DNA of 16,086 bases from positions 1-16,086 of the forward strand of contig CAYOUJ010000053.1 in NCBI GenBank assembly GCA_964407165.1, in the 5' to 3' direction. The notes beneath the pieces were generated by a model. It was not told the origin of the DNA. It did no database searches and was given only the letters and a program-made list of their open reading frames with translations. Source of the DNA: CAZPKH01 sp964407165 (GTDB lineage Bacteria; Bacteroidota; Bacteroidia; Bacteroidales; Muribaculaceae). Positions 8,401 through 13,396 of this stretch are shown piece after piece. Every line of letters starts with the position of its first letter. The first letter of the stretch is position 1. The position numbers were made by a program, and so were the translations under genes.

Positions 8401-9969
8401 CTGCGTGGTGCTCTTGAGCATCTTGACGTAGAGCGACTGGTCGGTGGAGGTGATGTCGGAGGAGAACTCGCCCACCTGGTATACCTGTCCGTTGTAGGTG
8501 TACTCGAAGGCCACGCCCAGCACCTCGTCGGCGTTGAGCTGGCTCTTGATGCTGATGTAGCCGAGGGTGCTGTTGAGGGTGTATTCCGACGCGCTGAGCA
8601 GGCGCGCGCTCTCCACCTTCTCATAGTCGATGCCGCCCTTGATGCCGTAGGCGTCGAGCGGCGCAAGCGCCTGCGTCACCTTGCTGATGTCGCGGGCGTC
8701 GGGGTAGTCGGTCTTGATGGTCGACAGCAGGTTGTTGGACTGGTTGCACGGCTGCGGGTAGGCAGGGTTGCCTATCCAGTAGTCGTTGTTGAGCGTCGAG
8801 CTCTCGCCCAGGTCCATGAAGGCGACGATGTTGCGGCTCTCGTTATAGTTGTTGGTCTTGTTGGTGACCCACACCTCGCAGCGGGTTATGCTCACGCCCG
8901 ACGACACGTAGGGGAGCTTGGAGGCGAAGTCGTCATAGTTCTCGTAAAAGAACTGTGCCAGGTAGAAGTGGCGGTTCTGGTCGTATTCGTCGCAGTTGAT
9001 CGAGTAGTCGGTGGTCTGGGCGCCGCCCTTAGAGCTGACGGTGGTCGACTCGCTGTTTTGCTGCGAGACGAGGGCCGTGGCGGTGAGCTTGCCGAACTTC
9101 AGCTGCGTCTTGATGCCGAAGAGGGCCGTGGAGCCGCGGATGAGCGACGAGCCGGTGGTCATGCTCACGTTGCCCGCCTCGATGCTCTGGATGATGTCGT
9201 CCTCGCCGCCGGCGTAGGCCAGCTTCAGGTTCTTGGAGTCGAAGTCAAACGTGGCGTCGGTGTTGTAGGTCATGTTGAACTTCAGACGGTCGCCTACGGA
9301 GGCGTTGACCGTGGCCTGGATCTTCTGGTCGAAGTCGAAGTATGTCTTGCGGCGCGCTGTGAGCGAGAGCGCGGGGTTGTCGGTCTTGTTGCTCTTGATG
9401 CCCATCGACACCTGTACGGAGCCTTGCGTCTTGAGCTGTACGCCGCCGGGGCCGAAGATCTTCTCCAGCGGGCCGAGGGCGAAGTTCATGTCGAGTATGT
9501 TGAACGGCTCTTTCTCGGCGCCCGTGGCTGCCTCGGCGTTTTTCTCGTGGTAATAGTTGAGCATCGACCGCCGCATCTCCATGTCGTTGTATTGCTGCGG
9601 GGTGAGTATGAAGGGTGTGGTCACGTCCATGTCGCCCACGCGCGTGCGCACCACATACATGCCGGTCTCGGGGTCAAACTCCACGAAGGTCTTGATGTTG
9701 GAGGGCGTGCGCAAGTCGGTGGCCACGGCGTCAGAACCCAGTTCCTCGTAGGTGAAGGGGATTATCGGATTGGTCTGGAACGGGAGGGGTATGGAGTCAG
9801 TCTTCGCCGCGGGCCCGGAGGGAGGGGCAGGCGTGAAGGGCGCCGGGGGCGTCACCGTGGCCGTGCGGTATTGGGCGACTATCGACACGGTGGCAACCAC
9901 GGCCACAATCATAGCTATTGTGGCCACGGCGACGCGGCTTAAGATAGTATTTCGGCGTTGAGATTTCAA
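2491..9969 (-). CDS. sprA: SprA/Sov, outer-membrane translocon of the type IX secretion system
   Basis: At 2492 residues this has the expected size of SprA, the giant single-chain outer-membrane barrel (36 strands in the Flavobacterium structure) through which type IX substrates leave the periplasm. The N terminus has basic residues followed by a hydrophobic stretch (VAVATIAMIVAVVATVSIVA, about 13-32) that serves as signal peptide, then a Pro/Ala-rich linker. The rest is dominated by alternating polar and aromatic beta-strand sequence with many Asn, Tyr and Asp residues. The family landmark YIDDFESSQTWIDL lies near residue 845, and a Lys/Ser-rich loop lies near 1930-1945. The reading frame is intact. 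The start is TTG at 9969: the frame upstream reaches a TAA without any ATG or GTG, and the first internal ATG would cut the signal peptide in half. ruvA lies 162 bases upstream and the M64 peptidase 57 bases downstream. No other type IX component is in the window. Confidence 0.95.
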   Translation of the reverse strand: MKSQRRNTILSRVAVATIAMIVAVVATVSIVAQYRTATVTPPAPFTPAPPSGPAAKTDSIPLPFQTNPIIPFTYEELGSDAVATDLRTPSNIKTFVEFDPETGMYVVRTRVGDMDVTTPFILTPQQYNDMEMRRSMLNYYHEKNAEAATGAEKEPFNILDMNFALGPLEKIFGPGGVQLKTQGSVQVSMGIKSNKTDNPALSLTARRKTYFDFDQKIQATVNASVGDRLKFNMTYNTDATFDFDSKNLKLAYAGGEDDIIQSIEAGNVSMTTGSSLIRGSTALFGIKTQLKFGKLTATALVSQQNSESTTVSSKGGAQTTDYSINCDEYDQNRHFYLAQFFYENYDDFASKLPYVSSGVSITRCEVWVTNKTNNYNESRNIVAFMDLGESSTLNNDYWIGNPAYPQPCNQSNNLLSTIKTDYPDARDISKVTQALAPLDAYGIKGGIDYEKVESARLLSASEYTLNSTLGYISIKSQLNADEVLGVAFEYTYNGQVYQVGEFSSDITSTDQSLYVKMLKSTTQNNHVPMWRLMMKNVYSLGAYSVQQSNFRLNIKYLSDTTGTSISYLPIPAISDKTLLQLMNLDRLDSNQASNSDGFFDYIEGYTIIASTGKIIFPVAEPFGSWLEKKIGDPVLAAQYVYKELYDSTLTVAQQFADKNKFILTGKYQASSGSQIRLNAMNVPRGSVVVTAGGVTLTENSDYTVDYTMGIVTITNQSIIDSGQSINVSLENQSLYSTQRKTLLGLDLNYQFNPNFYIGATLLHYSEKALTEKVSIGDEIVNNTIWGLNFGYKTEFMWLTNLLNKIPMVNATAPSTLQVTGEFAQLVPHQQKSGSNKGSSYIDDFESSQTWIDLRSPYSWSLASTPYDSSTDALFPEAALSNNVDYGKNRALLNWYYIDRLFTQRNSSLAPGYIKSDLEQLSNPYVREVTSREIFPGRQLTYGESSTIQTLNLSFYPTERGPYNLDADDIDEEGNLLYPERRWGGIMRKLDNTNFESSNIEYVQFWLMNPFLDPDNPNYSGGDLYFNFGEVSEDILKDGLKSYENGIPVDGNMQYITETVWGRVCTQSSLTYAFDTNNNSRRLQDVGLDGLPNDDEFTFNSYQEFLEKLRLKLSPSAIERMQADPFSPFNDPAQDNYHFYRGYDYDEQRLSILERYKRYNGVEGNSLNPEEADDPLYQSSRSTPDVEDINQDNTLNEYERYFQYHVSIRPEDLVVGKNYITDKQVSLVATRDGKDQEVEWYQFKIPLSDYEKAVGGISDFSTIRFVRMFMTGFSAVTHLRFATLDLVRGEWRDYAFNLNTRGDSPAEGELDVSVVNIEENASREPVNYVLPPGVTRIVDPGQQQITQLNEQSMSMTVTGLQAGDARGVYKNTSLDLRNYERLQMFVHAESFIDNTTNLRDGEISVFIRLGSDVKNNYYEYEVPLTLTPAGKYNNDSSSDRYIVWPESNYFNFALENLVDLKRERNAAKMAGQTGVGYTTLYTGRDPDNEANRISVMGNPTLSDVRVMLVGIRNNSSVTKDATIWLNELRVTDFNSEGGWAVKGQVNLAMSDIATFNFSGQKETAGFGAVDQGLNDRRMEDYSQFNIAVQGDVGRFLPEGAKLRAPVYYSYSKETTTPKYNPLDPDVKLQDALDACETKEQRDSIKAFAVEETTIQNFSLSGLNFGVKSKVPMPWDPANFTLSYSFSKQTKKDPTTAYEYTNDYRGSFQYQYSPYVKGIKPFGWIKSKNKNLKFFKEWEINWLPNNITFLTTMSRYYYEQQERSEVDVDFSLPVMVSKNFLWDRSLSVTWALTKQLTFNFSSNTSARIEEPVGAVNRKLFPDEYKEWKDSVIRAILHFGTPWAYNQTFSGSYKAPFSKIPVLDFLTANVSYNATYKWDRGATVDDVFVGNSIANQAVWSADGRINFEGFYNKIPILKEVNTRFSSTNKSRSSSGTSKKQDKKPKKFERTYDLTADSVLVIKHNLRNKQVKVTVTDSDGKPVTLRSRVIDANSVEVTPKADGNYKFTITEKSADDRPKWRNVADYGLRFLMSVRSVSVRYKNTKSLSLPLYVPDVGDIFGQSRNYGPMAPGLDFAFGFTGESYIYKALDRGWLMTESGQTSSAVFSRTNEINFEVSLEPIRGLKIVLTANRTDNRSKQVQFMYDNMPTTLSGSYTKTHCAIATALRGCSADDGYNSEAFNKFLENIPVIAQRIESNYSGYNYPTGGFMDGNVNAGKPFNPEVGTVSTTSSDVLIPAFLAAYTGTDAKKQYLNPFPSLKHVLPNWRVTYDGLVKIGGLNNIFKTFTLSHAYQCTYSVGSYSSYLNWLSVDGESMGFTLDELTGEPIPSSPYNISSVAITEKFAPLIGVSVTLKNEMTLNCEYRDQRTLTLNTAAGQVVEANTRGVTAGVGYKIANFNSVLKFKGTQTGVSNDLSLNLDFSYQLTQALIRRIETAYTQATSGARTININFTANYVMSKRLTMSMYFDHQINTPLVSTSSYPTTNTSYGISFNLSLSR

Positions 9970-10083
9970 GCAGCGAAAAGGCCACGGCAGGCGTGTGATT
10001 GGCTGCGCGCCCGCCGATGAGGCATCTTATGTATTAACGCGCGCCCCCGCCCATTTATTTTATCAAGGGCGCCGATAATCAAC

Positions 10084-10095
10084 CGATGGCCATCG
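10084..10095. repeat. 12-base perfect palindrome in the ruvA-sprA spacer
   Basis: CGATGGCCATCG is perfectly self-complementary with no loop. It lies in the 162-base spacer between ruvA and sprA, about 115 bases before the sprA start. A loop-free palindrome fits a dimeric protein binding site better than an RNA hairpin. I found no TAnnTTTG promoter element on the coding strand near it. The rest of the spacer (9970-10131) holds no gene; next to the ruvA stop it carries a decayed 7-base periodicity. Confidence 0.45.
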
Positions 10096-10101
10096 ATTGC
10101 C

Positions 10102-10129
10102 CTAACTCCCCACTCACTATTCACCAATT
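10102..10129 (-). repeat. Degenerate 7-base repeat after the ruvA stop
   Basis: On the plus strand, four 7-base blocks can be lined up: CTAACTC (10102-10108), CCCACTC (10109-10115), ACTATTC (10116-10122) and ACCAATT (10123-10129). The blocks share a C/A-rich pattern ending in TC or TT but are far from identical. It begins directly after the ruvA stop codon (10132-10134). It may be a decayed member of the spacer repeats seen elsewhere in the window. Confidence 0.35.
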
Positions 10130-10131
10130 AC

Positions 10132-10719
10132 CTACATCATGGCCAGGGCCTGCTTGATGGCGGCCTCAACCTTGATGGCCGGCGTAGAGGCGAATATCTT
10201 CTCAAGCACCTTCTGCGACTGCGGCCGCGCGAAGCCGAGCATCACCAGGGCCGCAAGCGCCTCGTCCATCACCTCGCTCTGCTGCGGCGCCATCTGTGCC
10301 GTGGTCACGGCGCCCGTGCCCTTGATCTTGTCCTTGAGGTCGACGATGATGCGCTGCGCCGTCTTGGCTCCGATGCCCTTGACGCTCTTGAGCCGCGCCA
10401 GGTTGCCCGTGGCGATGACGTCGGGCAGCTCTGACGACGGTATCGCCGACAGTATCATGCGCGCCGAGTTGGCGCCCACGCCGCTGACGCCGATGAGTTG
10501 GCGGAACAGCTCGCGCTCGGCGGCGTCGACGAATCCGAAGAGGGTCCAGGAGTCTTCGCGCAGCACCTCGTGGACGCGCACGGTCACGTCGCGCTCCCCT
10601 TGCAGGCGCTCATACATGGTTAGGGTGATGTTGAGCAGGTAGGCCACGCCGCCCTGCGTCTCTACTACTACATACGTGGGCGTCAGCTCGGCCACTCGCC
10701 CCTTGATATATTCAATCAT
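10132..10719 (-). CDS. ruvA: Holliday junction branch migration protein RuvA
   Basis: RuvA binds four-way DNA junctions as a tetramer and loads the RuvB motor for branch migration in recombination and fork repair. The 195-residue length is normal. The N-terminal OB-fold domain (1-64) begins with the family's MIEYIKGRV. Two helix-hairpin-helix motifs follow: GVSGVGANSA (about 77-86) and VKGIGAKTAQRI (about 113-124). After a flexible linker (135-150) comes the C-terminal RuvB-binding domain, with DEALAALVMLGF (152-163). The ATG at 10719 gives the canonical N terminus. Upstream, a 146-base spacer with a large AT-only inverted repeat separates it from fabG, so it may have its own promoter, although I found no TAnnTTTG match. 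sprA follows on the same strand. ruvB and ruvC are not in the window. Confidence 0.97.
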   Translation of the reverse strand: MIEYIKGRVAELTPTYVVVETQGGVAYLLNITLTMYERLQGERDVTVRVHEVLREDSWTLFGFVDAAERELFRQLIGVSGVGANSARMILSAIPSSELPDVIATGNLARLKSVKGIGAKTAQRIIVDLKDKIKGTGAVTTAQMAPQQSEVMDEALAALVMLGFARPQSQKVLEKIFASTPAIKVEAAIKQALAMM

Positions 10720-10759
10720 AATGTATCATTATTCTTTTCGACTTGTAGTGTACTTCTAA

Positions 10760-10821
10760 AAAGATTTAAAGAATTAAAGAATTAAAGAAATTTATTTATC
10801 TCTTTAATTCTTTAAATCTTT
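10760..10821. terminator. AT-only inverted repeat with perfect 21-base arms, possible terminator of the fabG transcript
   Basis: Bases 10760-10780 and 10801-10821 are exact reverse complements (21 pairs) around a 20-base loop, made only of A, T and the G/C of an AAAGAATT-type unit. The left arm consists of 8-base units (AAAGATTT, AAAGAATT, AAAGAATT and AAAGAAAT, 10760-10791); the right arm holds their complement (TCTTTAAT, TCTTTAAA). On the minus strand the hairpin is followed by TCTTTTTAG, so it could end transcription from fabG before ruvA. Unlike a classical terminator the stem has almost no GC pairs. The remaining parts of the 146-base spacer (10720-10759, 10822-10865) hold no gene. Confidence 0.55.
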
Positions 10822-10865
10822 AAAGAGCCTTGTGCTGCAGGCTGTACAGGGCTTGTTACCGGCTG

Positions 10866-11612
10866 TTACATGTTCATGCCGCCGTCGACCTGAATGACCT
10901 GGCCGGAGACGTACGACGACATGTCGGAGGCGAGGAAGGTGGCGACGTTGGCGATGTCGTCGACGGTGCCTCCGCGGCGCAGGGGTATCTTCTTTACCCA
11001 CTCCTTGCGGATGTCGTCGGGCAGGGCTGCGGTCATGGCGGTCTCGATGAATCCGGGGGCGATGGCGTTGGCGCGGATGCCGCGTGAGCCCACCTCCTGT
11101 GCGATGCTCTTGGCCAGGGCGATGAGGCCGGCCTTGGAGGCTGCATAGTTGGCCTGGCCGGCGTTGCCGTGAACGCCCACGACGGAGGCCATGTTGATGA
11201 TCGAGCCGGCGCGCTGGCGCATCATCACGGGCAGCACGGCGTTGATAAAGTTGAAGGCGCTCTTGAGGTTGACGTTGATCACGGCGTCCCACTGGGCCTC
11301 GGTCATGCGTAGCATCAGGCCGTCCTTGGTTATGCCGGCGTTGTTGACCAGGATGTCGATGCGGCCGAAGTCTTTCATTACCTCCTCGACCACCTCCTTG
11401 GTCTGGGCGAAGTCGGCTGCGTTGGAGGCGTAGCCTTTGGCCTTGACGCCGCAGGCGGCTATCTCGGACTCGGTCTGCTTGCCGCCAGCGTCGATTACGA
11501 GGTCGGTGAATGCGATGTTGCAGCCCTCCTGGGCAAATTTCAGCGCGATGGCCTTGCCGATGCCGCGGGCGGCGCCGGTGATGAGCGCGGTTTTTCCTTC
11601 GAGTTGTTTCAT
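10866..11612 (-). CDS. fabG: 3-oxoacyl-ACP reductase FabG
   Basis: FabG reduces 3-oxoacyl-ACP to 3-hydroxyacyl-ACP with NADPH, the first reduction in each round of fatty acid elongation, in the cytoplasm. The 248-residue protein is a classical short-chain dehydrogenase: cofactor motif TGAARGIG (12-19), NNAG (90-93), and the catalytic tetrad Asn115, Ser143, Tyr156, Lys160 (YAASK at 156-160). The end, GQVIQVDGGMNM, is the hallmark of FabG. The start is the ATG at 11612, preceded by four 7-base AT-rich repeats and a 47-base spacer after the KAS III gene. Gene order TetR, KAS III, FabG suggests one transcript that performs condensation and reduction. Many genomes carry several FabG paralogues, so whether this is the main copy cannot be told from here. 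Confidence 0.94.
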   Translation of the reverse strand: MKQLEGKTALITGAARGIGKAIALKFAQEGCNIAFTDLVIDAGGKQTESEIAACGVKAKGYASNAADFAQTKEVVEEVMKDFGRIDILVNNAGITKDGLMLRMTEAQWDAVINVNLKSAFNFINAVLPVMMRQRAGSIINMASVVGVHGNAGQANYAASKAGLIALAKSIAQEVGSRGIRANAIAPGFIETAMTAALPDDIRKEWVKKIPLRRGGTVDDIANVATFLASDMSSYVSGQVIQVDGGMNM

Positions 11613-11619
11613 GTTATGG

Positions 11620-11647
11620 TTTTTAGTTTTCAGTTTTTAGTTTTTAG
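11620..11647 (-). repeat. 7-base tandem repeat in the leader of fabG
   Basis: On the plus strand, four units are contiguous: TTTTTAG (11620-11626), TTTTCAG (11627-11633), TTTTTAG (11634-11640) and TTTTTAG (11641-11647). On the coding strand this reads CTAAAAA with one CTGAAAA. The array occupies most of the 47-base spacer between the KAS III stop (11660) and the fabG start, ending seven bases before the ATG. Its A-rich coding strand could favour ribosome access in a genus that does not depend on Shine-Dalgarno pairing. Confidence 0.85.
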
Positions 11648-11659
11648 GATTGCGATGCC

Positions 11660-12604
11660 CTATATTCGTATCAGGGCGGCGCCGGTGGAGTAGCCGCCGC
11701 CGAAGACGGTCAGGGCCGAGAGGGTGCCGCGCTCGAGGTTGGCGGCATTCTGCGCGAACACTATGGCGCACGATGCCGAGCCGGTGTTGCCCAGCTCTGC
11801 GATGTTGCCCAGGAACACCTCCTCGTCGAGGTCCATCGTACGGGCCACCTGGCGGACGATGCGCAGGTTGGCCTGGTGTGTCATGATGGCGCCGAGGTCT
11901 TTGTATGTCAGGCCGTTGGGCTGCAGCAGCCGGTCGATTGACTTGATCATGTAGGTGCATGCGTTGACAAATACGTCGCGGCCCTCGGGCATGGAGATGC
12001 CGTCGTCGGCGGGGCGCAGGTGCACGCCGTCGGGGCCTTTGCCCACGTTGCCCAGACCGCAGGTGTACACGCCGAGCACCTCGTGGTCAGTGTCGGCGAT
12101 CCGCTCGGCGGAGAGGAAGAACGCGACGGCGCCGTCGCCCCAGAGGTGGCCGCTTTTGGGGTCGCGCTCGTTGGCGAACAGCGAGTTGACCTCAGAGCTG
12201 ACTATCAGTGCACGCTTGGCTTTGCCAGCCTTGAAATAGCACTCAACTACCTCCAGGCCGTTGATAAACGACGAGCAGGCCGACGACAGATACAGGGCCT
12301 TGGCGCAGTCGATATTGTAGTCGCGCTGGACCACATGGGCCACGGTGGCCACGGTGTCGACCACCGTGTAGCTCGGCGCGACTATCAGGTCGATGTCGGT
12401 TACGGGGTAGGGGAGGGCGCGGAGGGCGTCTTCGACGGCCGCGTGGGCCATGGTGTATTGGTCTTCGCCCTCGGTCATGCGCGAGCGGGTCTTGATGCTG
12501 GTGCGGCGGGTGATCCACTCGTCGTCGAGGCCGTTGAGGTCAAGGTAATAACTGTTGGGGATGCGCCCCGCGGGGATATAGTAGCCTGTAGCGTTTATAT
12601 ACAT
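11660..12604 (-). CDS. fabH: 3-oxoacyl-ACP synthase III (KAS III, FabH-like)
   Basis: KAS III joins acetyl-CoA or another short acyl-CoA to malonyl-ACP and so starts fatty acid synthesis. The 314-residue thiolase-fold protein shows the family's catalytic triad: Cys110 in SSACSSF, His243 in MTHQANLRIV and Asn273 in ELGNTGSAS. It also has WGDGAVAFFL (about 155-164) and a C-terminal FGGGYSTGAALIRI, close to the FabH GGG-TWGA ending. The ATG at 12604 gives MYINATGYYIP, the usual first strand. It follows the TetR gene by 36 bases and precedes fabG by 47. The usual plsX and rpmF neighbours of housekeeping fabH are absent and a dedicated regulator is present, so it may be a second copy with a different starter unit. 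The enzyme class is secure; the substrate is unknown. Confidence 0.9.
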   Translation of the reverse strand: MYINATGYYIPAGRIPNSYYLDLNGLDDEWITRRTSIKTRSRMTEGEDQYTMAHAAVEDALRALPYPVTDIDLIVAPSYTVVDTVATVAHVVQRDYNIDCAKALYLSSACSSFINGLEVVECYFKAGKAKRALIVSSEVNSLFANERDPKSGHLWGDGAVAFFLSAERIADTDHEVLGVYTCGLGNVGKGPDGVHLRPADDGISMPEGRDVFVNACTYMIKSIDRLLQPNGLTYKDLGAIMTHQANLRIVRQVARTMDLDEEVFLGNIAELGNTGSASCAIVFAQNAANLERGTLSALTVFGGGYSTGAALIRI

Positions 12605-12640
12605 AGTCTAAGTCTGAAACGTGTAGATGAGTCTTGGGTG

Positions 12641-13240
12641 TCAGTCTTCGGCGCGCTCTGCAGCGAGCAGCGAGCCGATGAGATATTTTATGGTGTTGCG
12701 GCGGACGTCGTCGAAGCTGGCGGGCAGGTATTTGTATACCTCGCGGAGGTGGGCCGAGTCGAAGCCTAAAATTACCATTCCGCACACCGAGGGGAACAGC
12801 AGCGCGCGGTCGGCGTCAAACACTCCGTAGTCCACACCCTCGTTGAGTATCCGCGCCAGCAGGGGCTGCTCCTTCTCAAGCACCATCTGGTGGAGTTTGT
12901 GGATACGGCCGGTGTCGCGTCCGAAGATGGCGCTGAGATAGTCGCGGCGGTGCTGCACGTTGCTGAACAGGTCGATGCGTGTCTGCAGGTATTCGCGTAT
13001 CTTCCTGGTGGGGGCGGCGTCGCTCTCGACGATGGCTGCCAGCGGGGCCACCAGCTGCTCACACTCGCGCTCGACCACGGCGTTGAAGATGTCCACCTTG
13101 TTCTTGAAGTATGTATAGATGGTGCGCCGCCCCTTGTCGGAGGCGGTGGCGATGTCGTTCATCGTCGTGTTCTCCACGCCCTTGTGGGCGAAGAGCTGGC
13201 GGGCCACATCTATAAGCTTTTCGCGAGTCCTGCTAACCAT
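12641..13240 (-). CDS. TetR/AcrR-family transcriptional regulator
   Basis: The 199-residue protein has the TetR-family layout: an N-terminal three-helix DNA-binding domain (TREKLIDVARQLFAHKGVE at about 5-23, helix-turn-helix about 26-47 with MNDIATASDKGRRTIYTYFKNK) and an all-helical ligand-binding and dimerisation domain with no family-specific motif I recognise. I chose the ATG at 13240; an in-frame TTG at 13255 would add five residues (MCNNV) but overlaps the likely promoter. The gene is first in a cassette with KAS III and fabG and is divergent from dacB, so it probably controls its own operon in response to an acyl-CoA or acyl-ACP type ligand. That ligand is an inference from context only. 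A dyad at 13248-13274 is a candidate operator. Confidence 0.9.
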   Translation of the reverse strand: MVSRTREKLIDVARQLFAHKGVENTTMNDIATASDKGRRTIYTYFKNKVDIFNAVVERECEQLVAPLAAIVESDAAPTRKIREYLQTRIDLFSNVQHRRDYLSAIFGRDTGRIHKLHQMVLEKEQPLLARILNEGVDYGVFDADRALLFPSVCGMVILGFDSAHLREVYKYLPASFDDVRRNTIKYLIGSLLAAERAED

Positions 13241-13247
13241 AACATTG

Positions 13248-13303
13248 TTGCACAAAATTATTCCGTGTGTGCAAAATTACACATTTCGCGGCAAACGTGC
13301 AAT
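13248..13303 (-). promoter_or_regulatory. Likely promoter and operator of the TetR-KAS III-fabG cassette
   Basis: On the coding (minus) strand, TAATTTTG (13279-13272) matches the Bacteroides -7 element, and ATTG (13303-13300) lies 20 bases upstream as a one-mismatch -33 element. A second TAATTTTG lies at 13260-13253, exactly 19 bases further on. TTGCACA (13248-13254) and TGTGCAA (13268-13274) form an inverted repeat with 7-base arms and a 13-base centre covering the -7 element and the presumed start of transcription. That is where an autorepressor would bind. For the divergent dacB gene I see only a weak TAATTTCG at 13376-13383. Confidence 0.5.
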
Positions 13304-13396
13304 GTTTTACCCCACTTTTCCCAATTTTTTATACTTTTTTGCAATTTTATTGGTGCCCAATCCGAATTTAATTACTAATTTCGTAAAATTTTTGTT

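Noticed and set aside
7486..9942. An 818-codon open frame on the plus strand, antisense to sprA
   Set aside because: Its translation is a monotonous mix of Val, Gly, Glu, Leu, Ala, Asp and His with no domain, and it mirrors the codon bias of sprA on the other strand. Long antisense frames are expected opposite GC-rich genes.
10048..10071. CGCCC...GGGCG inverted repeat in the ruvA-sprA spacer, considered as a terminator
   Set aside because: Arms of only five pairs around a 14-base loop and no T run on either strand.
12020..12769. A 249-codon plus-strand frame spanning the KAS III and TetR genes
   Set aside because: It overlaps two genes with complete catalytic or DNA-binding motifs and crosses their spacer, which is not plausible for a real gene.
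13338..13383. Possible dacB promoter using TTTG (13338-13341) or TTGG (13350-13353) with TAATTTCG (13376-13383)
   Set aside because: The spacings are 34 and 22 bases and the -7 element has a mismatch, so it is too weak to list as a feature.
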